A program made the position numbers and the translations under genes. DNA of 64,000 nucleotides. Origin: Anisakis pegreffii (taxonomy: Eukaryota > Nematoda > Chromadorea > Rhabditida > Anisakidae). Below the pieces are notes generated by a model. That model was not told the origin of the DNA and searched no databases. It worked only from the letters and a program-made list of their open reading frames with translations. Positions 49,701 to 63,469 of the stretch are shown piece by piece (the stretch's first letter is position 1; every line of letters begins with the position of its first letter). The stretch lies in assembly GCA_035041965.1 (NCBI GenBank), contig JAPYMA010000620.1:53468-117467 (forward strand). Reading direction: 5' to 3'.

Positions 49701-51357
49701 AATTTACAGAAATGCTCTTTTTGTGCATTCGAAGATGGATACTGTCTGCTTGCTTTGCTTTCCGTTTCCTACAAAATGTCAACGATATTATCTTGGCAAA
49801 CAATTTCAACCGTGAAAAAGGGCAATCAGAAGATGTCAAAGTGCAGCGAGAAACAACTAAAAATGAGATTTTTGATTTGTGCAGCACACCAACACTCACC
49901 GCAGCTGGTTTGCTTTTTTCTTCGTCTCTTTTACCTCCTTTACCTCGGGACGTTTTTTCTTACGTTGTCGAAAGCTCAGAAACATATCATCGATTAAATT
50001 CCTGATCATTCGACGCTTCGAGCCACTTGAATCTTTATCTTGACCCTTCGGGCTGGCGACCCTTGCCTTTTCAGAGCCACTAGAATCATCCTTCTTTTCT
50101 GCTGCATTCACTGTGGGCGATTTTCCCCGTCGTTGCCGATTACTTAAGTTTTCTGCAGTTAAAGTTTGATGAAATGCTGTGACGATTTTTACGAATGAAT
50201 GAAACAGCAGCCGTTTGTTCTTATGTACTAAACGTTTGTTCGGTGCAAATCAGAAAAAACAACTTCGTTGAGAAAGAATACGCTCACTGTCAGTTAAAAA
50301 TGATGGGAAATTGTACATATGATCATCTAAATGGCATTTATCATACACAGCTCTTGAACGAGTGCTATGAATCCAATCGAAACCAGTTTGAGTTATGTGA
50401 TCTGTCACATGTGACTGATGAAATTCACTAGATGCGTACTGCAAGCTTATTGAACTTTCTTCAAACGTTCTTCCAGAAATCTACTCACTGAAACACAACA
50501 TCGGCAAAAACGCACGAGCTTTCTTCCTCTTTGATGACAAAGACTCCTCTCGTATTCGTCGTTCCTTGTTTTCTTTATTGGCTTGTTGGCGTGCTTTCTG
50601 CAAATAGCACATTAATATAAAATATTTCCGGCAGCGATTATTACCGTTACTTGGACATCGAACGGTTGTCTTGTCAATCGCTTTGAGCGATCGGCAAAAT
50701 ATTCATTTTATCAGAGTTATGATTACTTATTGGATCAATATTTGGCTACGAATAATTATGCAAAGTATTCACGGCAACTAATTAATATCTCGGTTGTGTT
50801 CGGTTGGCCTGCCCGCCTAGTCAGCGGAGTGGCGAAAATTGAGGCTAAACAATGTGGACGGAAACGCGAGCATTGTGGCCAACAACGTTACAGACGTCTG
50901 ATAGCCTGGCCAATCCAGGTAATCCAGGTAATTTCCGACAGCCTTCATGTTTCTTTCATAACTTATCGTTCGTTCTCTGTTAAAAGTGCTTCGAATGGAA
51001 CGAGCACTTGAGCCAGCAAAATCCTTCGTTAGCAGAGAAATTCGGTCATTCTTATGAACGACGCACTCACTCTACCAAACGATCTGAAGCCAATTTGCAT
51101 GCATGTGGCGAATGCGGCTAAAATGCACGAATTTCATCGAAGCATTTAACTTCTCCGATCGACACACCCTCCAAGCATCTCATCCAATAGCCGGAGGCAT
51201 CCTTAGAATACATCAGCACCAAACCAATATCTCTCATTCAATCCAACATTTCAGCCGAGTACAACAATCGAACCCAAATCACAAAGAGCATTCGATGTTT
51301 GCACTAATTCACCATTTTCTCAAACTTTTCCATCATTTCTCTGCGGCGTTCCGCCAT
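46752..51357 (-). CDS. Non-receptor protein tyrosine phosphatase
   Basis: Classical Cys-based tyrosine phosphatase. Exons: 51313-51357 (ATG), 50489-50597, 49935-50152, 49495-49618, 49111-49223, 48713-48865, 48331-48434, 47832-48034, 47365-47477, 46752-47081 (TAG); about 503 residues with the splice choices given. The first 125 residues are very basic and charged. The catalytic domain shows RNRYRDVVCID and YIHASYV, NTVNDFWKMI, CVQYWPPEEGE, the WPD loop, the signature HCSAGIGRTG and the Q-loop GAVQTDIQ. The tail is proline-rich. Two points are open: exon 3 can run to a strong donor at 49899 (after KKKANQLR), but that breaks the frame by one base, whereas the donors at 49934 or 49943 keep it; and exon 9 may read on to a TAG, giving a shorter C-terminus (IRKTKK). 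Short PTPs like this are expanded and sperm-enriched in worms. Confidence 0.88.
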
Positions 51358-52890
51358 CGCGCCGCTCCCGTAAAAACCGCTAACGATGCGGCTGAACTAA
51401 GAAATGACAGTTGAGCAGCATCGATCTTATTTATAACAATTTTTGGAGGCCAAATTTTCATAAATATTTCGAATTTGCAATTTATTCGTTGTTTCAACAC
51501 GATATTGAAAGCAATTTTTTTACACTTGCTGTTGGCAAATATTTAAATTACATATAAACAAATTATATTAGTGAATGTTCTTGTAGAGGACTCGATGCGG
51601 AAGAAGAAACATCATGTTACCACGTAAAGCTGGGGAAAACAATAGTTTGAAATCGACGATCCCGATTATCCAAATTTCATGCAGACATTGACCAATGCAG
51701 ATGTAGTGTGTTGAAATGAGTGTCTGAACTGCATGAGATAGCTTGGAAAATTTGTCATTTGATTTTGAATTAAGCAAAATCGCCGGACTAACATACGTGC
51801 TTTTCCAAAACTAAACGATACGGTAGAGTCCGATGCTGTGAACAAACAATCATATTACTGGCCAAAGCTGAGGACCGCGGTCTTCCAAATAGTAATGTCT
51901 CTATACCACGTTTTCGAAATCTATTCTATTGTGTTGTTTTGGGCTCAAAAATGGCTCTGTTCCGTTCCAGACTGTTCCTTCCCCATTTACGAACTATTCT
52001 ATTCTATTCCGTGGAACAGAACAGGAATAGAACAGTTTAATTGGAATAGAGACATCACTAGTCAGATCAGACAATTCGCTGAGCAGAGATTCATTAATGA
52101 AAACAAAATTTATTGTTGATTAAACCTTAGCATTGAAGAGAACTCGTCGCACAGTTCTCCTCAATGCAGAAGAGAGCTTGCATAGTTCTTTTCAATGCAA
52201 AAGAGAGCTAACATAGTTCTCTATAACGTTGAAGAGAACTCGCACAGTTCTCCTCATTGCAAAAGAGAACTTGCATAGTTCTGTTTAGCATTGAAGAGAA
52301 CTCACACAGTTCTCTTCAGTAAGGACGACCATTTTTGTATTCTTATGGTAATTAGTTTTGCCTAGATTATTTCCATTGCTTATTAAAACTGAGGAGAAAT
52401 GGAATTTCCTTTCCTTTTCACATGTTTTGCTAATAATTTTTTCTATTTTTTATTATATGGCGATCTTTTTTTCGATGGTTCTTGCGCGTTCTCATTGCTC
52501 TGATGCTTTTATAATTGTTTTGGACATCTTGAAGTATAGAACGGGATTATATTTTCATACGGTTTCCTGTGTTCTGTTTCGATTCATTCAAATCATGTGA
52601 TCTCATTATTTAATAGTGGTAATGAAACCTATTAAAATAGTAATGATCGATTCGAATGATTCTAGAAATGCTATTCAGCTTGCGCGAATTTTTGTCCTTA
52701 AAGTTGATAGTTGTGGATGTCAGCAGTTTGTTTTATGAGTCGATGCATTAATGTTAAACATCTATCGAATAAAACATATTTTCCATTCATCATTTATTCA
52801 AGTTTTCAGGCAATTTCAGGCGTGATCGAAAAGAATTAGGATTGAAAGTAAAACTCATCGTGATAATAACAAACACGTAATAGAACTAAC
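51358..52890. other. Intergenic spacer upstream of the phosphatase
   Basis: No gene supported. It holds the presumed phosphatase promoter, a diverged member of the 8-kb repeat family (51770-51865), an inverted repeat built from TATTCTATTCCG and GGAATAGAAC at about 51988-52036, and the 31-base hairpin array listed next. Confidence 0.5.
52138..52315. repeat. Array of six hairpin-forming 31-base repeats
   Basis: GAGA(A/G)CT starts at 52138, 52172, 52203, 52234, 52265 and 52296, a period of 34 and then exactly 31 bases. Each is followed after a 5 to 8-base loop by AGTTCT(C/T/G), so every unit can fold into a stem of 6 to 7 base pairs. Units alternate between a CGCAC/CACAC-type loop and a TGCAT/AACAT-type loop, suggesting a 62-base higher-order unit. 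Confidence 0.85.
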
Positions 52891-53670
52891 GTGAACGCCC
52901 AATACTCTCTTTGTCCTCGATTGCAGTTGGTGTGTCCCGTTAAATACGTATTGCCGCTGGCATTACCCATCCAAACATCGAAACCGGCATCAGCAAACAG
53001 AAAGCCTGAACTTTCGTTCTCCTCAAAAAGGGTATTCGAATAGCACCACGAGGCAATTTTCAATAGCAGAGCAGAGGAAAATCTATGTTCTGGTGATCGA
53101 AAAGAAGAGGTAATAAGTGCCAACCTGCCGACTGATTCAGCAACTTCGTTACCCAAAATGCACTCGAGCCGATGAAACCATGCTGCAAAAAAGCAACGGA
53201 TCTCTTTTCGTCAGGTTTTCGGTGATTTTCTGAAGAGCTGTTTTTGACTTGTGTTTGTTTTGATTACTTTTCTGAATAGTTTTCGTGACTTTTCATGACT
53301 TGTTTTCATGTTCCGGTTTAACTAGCTGACCATTTTTCATTTTTCATGTGAATGGAGATCTTTGAAAAAGAAGCTACGTACATTGCGATTGATGAGGCTT
53401 TTCCCCTTCTATTAACATGGATCTTCTCCATTTCTATGCACTCTGTGATTCGTCGCTGAAACCTCCCCAATTTTCGCCATTACTCGATGGGCACGAACAG
53501 CGATGATTACGCGCTGAGAAAATGTGATCGCTTGCCTTGTCGACTGAACAGAATTCGATGCAACTGTAGAATATATCCATCTTCTGTTGTAACATTAAGA
53601 ATCTCTGCTGGATATCCACGATATTCGGTTATTTGCGGCCGAATCAAACAGTAATATTCGAATAAATGGA
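52891..53670 (-). pseudogene. Fragment of a lysosomal/gastric-type acid lipase gene
   Basis: Lipases of this alpha/beta-hydrolase family (LIPA, worm LIPL proteins) hydrolyse triglycerides and sterol esters in lysosomes or gut. Three pieces are seen: about 53560-53670 with TEYRGYPAEI and TEDGYILQLHRI; 53125-53182 with [10 protein letters not shown] (the HG near the oxyanion hole) and NQSA; and 52891-53005 with [15 protein letters not shown] and GNTYLTGH. The last two join in frame. Missing are the exon with the PVVFLQ strand before HG and everything after residue 120 or so, including the GxSxG nucleophile, Asp and His; the sequence beyond 52891 becomes non-coding and repetitive. It is a truncated relic unless exons are lost in assembly. 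Confidence 0.75.
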
Positions 53671-54833
53671 AAATTATAACGAATGATCTTCAAGCGGATT
53701 CACTCCTAATTTCTTCGCCGTTTTTCTCATCGCTACTCAAAAAAATCACAAATTGCTATCGAATCAATGTTGTTTTCATAACTTGTCAATGTACCGCTGG
53801 ATGGATAGCGTTTCTGAGTTCATTAACCTCCTATTGACACAAACTAATACTCAACAACCAAATTCATTAACGACAAGCCGAATAATTTTCTCTTTCGCCT
53901 TCTATTTTTTCCGTTGAACTAGCAAATTGCTTGCTCAATATATTGCAGAACAAGTCGTGAAAACGAAGAAATTTTTGATAGAGGAAGTGAGCAATAGTGA
54001 TATATCCGATTCCTATCATTCCCCATCGCTTCCTCGATCTATCCTTATGGTGTTTTCCGAGCCGAATGGTGAAATATGCCACATCACCAGAAATGGTGAA
54101 TATCGATTGAACCTGATTGGTGATGAATGACGATCTATAATAATGAAGATTCGAATAAATGCAACTAAAATTATTCGCACTGAAACGATATACATCAGTT
54201 GGCTATAAAATGAAGCAATCCGTTGTTCTGGTCTAACCCATTGCTACGATCCAACTTCGATTCGTACTTGACCACTATTCGCTTTCACGGAAACAACTCC
54301 GAATCAAGGCCTGCGTTTGTTTGAAAGTGATACATATAATAAAACAACGAAGTGAATATAACATCCAGATGAATATTAATCTTCTAAGGAGGATTCGAAA
54401 TGAATACTGAAGGAATTCGAAAATTTAGTGAAAGATCGTGCAGCATTGGAGAAGCTCGTTCGAGAATCGAGATTCCATCGCAAAGAATTTAAAACAATTC
54501 AGATTTCACCTCCAAAACTACTTTGAGATGATTTGTTTTCAAATTTCTTGCCGCTGTCATGCGATGGAGCGATTTTTTGATTCGTCCTGTTCGCTCCTGC
54601 TTTCAGCCCTTCGGAATTTCTTCCCTGATTCGTTCTTCCGATCCATCCACCCTTCCGTCTGTCCGTTCCCCTTGAGTCCTCTTTTACTTGGCCTCTTCCT
54701 TTCGAGTTTTCGCCTGCTTCGCCTCGTTCCTTCCAGCTCTCCTCTTTGCTTGTTGTCTCGTGAGCGTTCGTCCATCCGGATCTGAAACTAAATAAGATTA
54801 GAAATTTGTAAATGGGATGAACTGTCCAGAGCA
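53671..54833. other. Intergenic region
   Basis: No gene supported. A purine/pyrimidine-skewed segment at about 54590-54770 (CCTTCC- and CTTCG-rich on the plus strand) produces long open frames on both strands that look like low-complexity artefacts. Confidence 0.5.
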
Positions 54834-55150
54834 CGATTTTTGTTTTTTTTATTTTTTTGTTATTTTATTTTTTTCGTTTTTTTTAGTTTTTTTAATTATA
54901 TTATTTTTTTGGTATTTTTTATTTTTATTATTTTTTTGTTTTTTTTATTTTTTATTATTTTTTCGTTTTTTATTTTTTATTATTTTTTTGTTTTTTTTAA
55001 TTTTTTATTATTTTTTTTGTTTTTTTTAATTTTTATCATTTTTTTGTATTTTTTATTTTTTATTATTTTTTTTGTTTTTTTTATTTTTTATTATTTTTTT
55101 GTATTTTTATTTTTTATTATTTTTTGTTTTTTTCATTTTTTGTTTTTTTG
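54834..55150. repeat. T-rich low-complexity tract
   Basis: About 315 bases made of T runs separated by single A or G and by ATTATT; it begins abruptly after the lipase upstream region and ends at TTTTTTTGACTTTTC. It marks the left edge of the anomalous block and is matched by a second T-rich tract at 58145-58310. Confidence 0.9.
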
Positions 55151-55395
55151 ACTTTTCTCACTTTACAATCATTATGCAACAATATTAATAATAAACATTA
55201 ATAACATCGAACTAACTAAACTCAGAACAAATTAGTAACTTAAAATGTAACTAACGAAACATCAACACAATATAGTAACTAATAAAACAACTAAACTATT
55301 AACTAATCAAAACTATAATTAACACTAGTAACCAGAACATATAAAACATATAACTAACTAGACAAATAAAATCGCAAACAAATTAAAAACAACAT

Positions 55396-55830
55396 ATCGT
55401 CATCACATCATTTTCACAAAATCATCACAAAACATGAAACATGAAAAATCGCATCAACATCACAACGAAAAATTAGTAACATAGAACCAATAAACACAAA
55501 ACAAATTAGTAACTCAAAAAACAATAGAAAACTCAACACACAAAAACAAAATAATAATAAATCACATCCACAAAAATCAACACATAATAAAAAATTAAGC
55601 CATCGTCATCACATCATTTTCAAAAAATCATCACAAAATATGAAACATGAAAAATCGCATGAACATCACAACGTAAAATTAGTAACATAGTAACAAATAA
55701 ACACAAAACAAATTACTAACTCAAAAAACAATAGAAAAATCAACACACAAAAACAAAATAATAATAAATCACATCCATAAAAATCAACACATAATAAAAT
55801 ATCAAGTCATCGACATCACATCCACATAAA
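55396..55830. repeat. Tandem duplication of a 206-base A/C-rich unit
   Basis: ATCGTCATCACATCATTTTC begins copies at 55396 and 55602; both carry AAACATGAAAAATCGCAT, AAATTAGTAAC and AATAATAATAAATCACATCC in the same order. A third, short partial copy starts at about 55806. The surrounding 55150-55960 is composed of similar AAC/ATA words. Confidence 0.85.
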
Positions 55831-56649
55831 AAAAGCACCAAATAATAATGACAGTATCAATAATAGCAATAGCAATAAGAAGAAAAAATAATATCAGTAA
55901 CACTCAAAACAATGACAAAACATCTTATTAATTAACCAAAACTAGAACCAAAAAGAGATAAATCAGAAAACTGGAAATCATAATTTTTGGATCAATATCA
56001 TAATTCTTTGCAATAGGGAATTCAAAATCCTTACTCGTAAATCTCCGTATATTAACAGATGCTACTTTTTTCTTGCTTTGATTTATCATAATTTTCTATG
56101 ACTAACTATATCTTTTCATGACTGATCACTACTCCAGCATTCGGTAATGTTTTCTTGAAATGATCAACATGTCTAAGGAAATCCTCTCTGTGATTGCTAA
56201 CAACTCAAATGATAACAAATTATTTTGATAACGAACGAAACAAATATGAAAACACCAACCGACATAACAGCGAACAGCAACACAACACGACCGCAATATT
56301 ATTATAAAAATGACCGCAAAAAAGACCGCTACAGAGGAACACACAAGTATCACGCGCATATGGAGTCAAGCAACGGGGAGACCGTCTCCAAGGAGACATC
56401 CAGGAGCCCGGGGGGAATGGGAAGATACTCTACCAAAATCTACCAGAAACGCTGGGAATTCTCTATCTCTAATTCATCTCACCGGCCTCTTATCATGGAA
56501 CTTATCATGGAACTAGTGCAACTCAGCCCGAAATCAATCTCAACTACGCTTATCGCTTATCAAACTACGCTTACCGAAACTCTTATCAGTTAACCGAAAT
56601 TCTTATCAATCGATCACCCTATCTTATCAGAATTTTGTCACCTAGAACC

Positions 56650-56970
56650 ACAGCCCGAGGAATGTTAGTAAATATGGTTAGTAGGGAGGGGAATACCATC
56701 TTACCAAAGGAGGGACGGGGAAGAGGGGAAAGGCAACCACAACCACAGGGGAAAGGGACTCTCATCATGGGAGGGATGGGGAAAGGCAACCACAACATCG
56801 GGGGACGGGACGAGGGGAACAACCACAACAACTGGGGATGGGACTTTCATCATCTTATCAAGGGAGGGAGGGAGTGGGGGAATCTTATCTTAATCATCAT
56901 CAGGGGGGGGAGGGCGAGAAGGCAGCCATATCAAGAAGCTCAAGGAGGCATCAGCTCAGGGAACAGGGAC
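56650..56970. repeat. G-rich segment with short direct repeats
   Basis: Strongly purine-skewed: runs of GGG and GGGG recur, and GGGGAAAGGCAACCACAAC occurs near 56737 and 56776 with shortened relatives beside it. Upstream, CTTATCA recurs at least six times between 56490 and 56630. Open frames here reflect composition. Several G-runs are close enough to form G-quadruplexes. Confidence 0.7.
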
Positions 56971-57284
56971 GGCGGCGACATAACTTATATTATACAGTAC
57001 AACATATCATTATGAACATTTCCATAACCCTACCAGCAATTGAATTTTAGCAAAATTTTTTCTAAAATTATTTTTAATATTTTCGAATCAGCAGAGCCAA
57101 CCTCAACATATCTATGAGCGAGCACAACTCATTTTTAATATTTATCTAATGTAAGAAATAATACAAAGTCTTTACTGACATTACTAACTACTTAATCTCA
57201 TTTTCTGAACACCTGAACTAGCCTCATTTTACATCTCACTCATCATTAAGCTTACACTGAAACCATTCTATATAAACTTATATA

Positions 57285-57960
57285 GCAGGTAATGACCTGC
57301 AGTCAATGAGACTACAATGCGAACAATGATGTCTTTAAGACAATTTTACATGATGAATAAAATTCACATGATAACAATAAGGCAGATAATTAACTGCAAA
57401 CAATGAGACTACAATAAAAATAATGACGTCTTTGAGACAAATTTACATCGATAAAAACAATGGATAAAAACAAAAGGCAGACAGTGAACTGCAAACAATG
57501 AAAAACAATAAAAACAATGATGCCTTTGAGGCAAATATACATGGGAATTAAATTTACAGAATAAAAACAAAAGGCAGATTATGAACTGCAAACAATGAAA
57601 AACAATAAAAACGATGGTGCCTTTGAGGCAAATATACATGAGAATTAAATTTACAGAATAAAAACAAAAGGCAGATAATGAGCTGCAAACAATGAAAAAC
57701 AATAAAAAACAATAATGTCTTGAAGACGATACAGGTACATAAAACATACAAGATAAAACAAAAGCAGATAATAAGCTGCAACAAAGATATATAACAACAA
57801 TTGTAATGTCTTAGAGACAAAACAGGTGAACATAAATTTACATGATAAAAACAGAAAGCAGATTAGGATCTGCAACATGAAACTATAATAAAAACAACAA
57901 TCTCTCAACCAGTAAGACAACAAGTAAATATAAATCTACATGAGATGACTTTATAAAGCC
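57285..57960. repeat. Tandem array of ~95-base units, each with two small hairpins
   Basis: About seven diverged units share AACAATGA, a GCAGATAATGA-type block, GTCTTTGAGAC and a TTTACA(T/G)ATAAAAACA end. In each unit a GCAG...CTGC palindrome and a GTCTT...AGAC palindrome are present. Stem bases change together between units: GTC..GAC becomes GCC..GGC, and GCAGGT..ACCTGC becomes GCAGAT..ATCTGC. The open frames on the minus strand across this array are repeats of one another and not a protein gene. Confidence 0.8.
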
Positions 57961-58144
57961 TTAAACAGTTTTTAAAACAATAGCAATCAATTACAATTGC
58001 TCTGAAGAGAGCCTAGCACATTGCTTAAGCAATATCATATCGCTGGATGATATTGCTTGTCTATATTACAATATCAATTAAACAGTAAGTCACTTAAAAC
58101 AATACCAAATAGCCTAGAGCTAGGTAATTCAAACAATTATCTTT

Positions 58145-58310
58145 TCAGTTGATTCTTTTTTCAACTGACTGTTTATTTTTTTCTTCATTTTTTATTTTTT
58201 TTATTTTGTTTTATTTTTTTGTTTATATTTTTTTGTTTTTTATTTGTTTTTTTGCTTATATTTTTTAAATTTTTTTTAGTTTTTTATCTTTGATTATTTT
58301 TTGTGAAAAT
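58145..58310. repeat. Second T-rich tract
   Basis: T runs interrupted by single G, A or C, similar to the tract at 54834-55150 and in the same orientation. Together they bracket the A/C- and G-rich block. Confidence 0.8.
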
Positions 58311-58384
58311 TATTTTCTTTATTATCTGTCCTGCTCCATCTTGCAATTTTATTTGTTTCTTGCTGCCATCGATGCTGCGGTCGA

Positions 58385-58495
58385 CTGCGGATAGCGATTG
58401 TATAGGGATTGGGGATAGGGATTTTCGGGATTTAAAGATTTAGTTTCGGGATTGGGATTGCTCCGGGATTTCGGGATTTTCTTCGCAATTTTCGT
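58385..58495. repeat. CGGGATT-type repeat
   Basis: GGGATT occurs about eight times within roughly 90 bases (GGGATTGGGGATAGGGATT, TTTCGGGATT). It shares its vocabulary, on the opposite strand, with the element in the kinase intron at 35745-35875. Confidence 0.6.
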
Positions 58496-59717
58496 GACTT
58501 TTTATCAAGCTGTCACTTCTTCTCTTAACTATTCTTCCAACACTACTCTTTTCAAACTTAATCTTTTCACTAGCCATAGAAATAAACTAATTCGTGGAGT
58601 CTCGTAGCATTCATATGTGAGCTTAAGTTCGGTTTCGTTTGGTGACCCACATACTTATAACTTAGAAAATAAAGTTTCCCGAACCCGCTGAGCGCCGATG
58701 GAGGTATTCCCGCTCCCCAACCCGAAGTACTTTAAACCCTGACCCAAAGTACTTCTTGCAGAACATAAAACCCGAACCCTTGTAACAAAAGATGAATTAT
58801 ATATTTGAAATAATATAACCCCATAGCAATTTTAACCCTCCATTACCGGCGCTAGGAGCTGGCATGACCGCCATATGGCTCCTTCTTATCTCCAATAAAA
58901 TGGGATGCCCGAGAACTCAGGAAGGAATTTAGAGGGCATTTTCTCTGGCCTATCCCGCAAAAGGGTCACCGCCCTACGCCGAACTTTTTTGTCAATGAAA
59001 TCACTAACGAGTACTCCAGTAGCTAAACTGATTTACTGGCTAGGTTTTCATTTCAGGTGATATCCGGAAATTATCTAATATTATCCCGAAAACTTCATTT
59101 AATCAGTAACTTGCTGAATTTTTTCAGCGAATCCCGATTTTGGGCCGGATATATGTACAATTGATGGATTGCTTGATATAATTATAATATTGGACAGATA
59201 TGATACAATAACAGGACATGGAAGTAGGAATGATAAGACACATAAAAATGCGGATAATATCGTGCAAATGAATCTATCAACATATTATGACGTACATTTG
59301 TGAACAATATTGATACTCAATAATGGAGATATAGATGCATATATCAATAACAAGAAATAACAGTACAAGTAGAAAGATGCATATCCTACCCCTATACCTA
59401 CGGCTATTGTGCTCGCTCCGTTTACTTAATTCGTAACGTTTAAGTAAATTTACGGCTTAGTACATAATTGTTCCCCAACATCTTTTATTAACTAGGTTCA
59501 TAATTCTATTATCTATTATTTCTAACTCTTTTCGTTCAACTTTCGCATAACCTCAATGAGGCTTGCGGCTCTGTTGATGAATTTTGAAAACCATGCAAAA
59601 AATATAACCAATGTTTTGTGCTGGTTGGGTTGTTGGTGTTCATCTCGCGAATTGATATCACTGATCCATTTGTTGTTGTCTTGATGTTTCGCCGCCGTCC
59701 CTCTCGCAACGTTCCCA
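58496..59717. other. Unassigned sequence downstream of the zinc-cluster gene
   Basis: No gene supported. A GC-richer portion at 58680-59000 (CCGGCGCTAGGAGC, CCGCCATATGG) is unlike its surroundings and may be part of a mobile element. A TTTATT at 59484-59489, read on the minus strand, is a plausible polyadenylation signal for the gene ending at 59718. Confidence 0.45.
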
Positions 59718-62983
<3,266 letters not shown>

Positions 62984-63469
62984 TGTGATATATTCTGAAA
63001 TGGATTCATTGCAAGATGGTCTTGAACGGCAAGATTCTCTAGTATTTCAATAGATTTTGTGTTGGATTTCCAGTTGTATATCTACTTTCCACTTATATTT
63101 TATATCTGCCAATTCTCTGGCATTCCAATCAAGCAATATCTCTGAGATCGAATTCGGAAAAGATCTCATCACAATTTTCAGTGACAGCAATAAAAATAGC
63201 ACGAGAACTCGTTCATGATTCAAGAATCGATGGACACTATTGATAATATGAAGTGTTCCTAAATAGGAGACAAACGAAGGAATATTTCGACAAGCATGAG
63301 TGAAATATCCGTGTGATTGCAATCATTTCATGAACGGAAGGAAAGTTGTGAGTGTCATGAATATACGTTGATTAGTATGAGTATGAGCGTGATCAAAATT
63401 TTCTACGTATGAGCTAGTGCAACCATTGCATTCAACAATTGAAAATGACCATCTCTAATGTTCAGTGGG

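Noticed and set aside
54499..54834. 111-codon Lys/Glu/Gly-rich minus-strand frame
   Set aside because: Low-complexity purine-rich sequence with an equally open frame on the other strand and no homologous motif.
54817..55151. Two long overlapping Phe-rich open frames on the plus strand
   Set aside because: They are translations of the T-rich tract (TTT/TTC and TAT codons only) and reflect low complexity.
56225..57050. Charged, Gly/Arg-rich plus-strand frames
   Set aside because: Frames follow the G-rich composition; no splice sites or family motifs, and several overlap in different frames.
57409..57923. Three overlapping minus-strand frames rich in Phe, Leu and Cys resembling membrane proteins
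   Set aside because: They repeat one another with the ~95-base period of the hairpin array, so they are frames across a non-coding tandem repeat.
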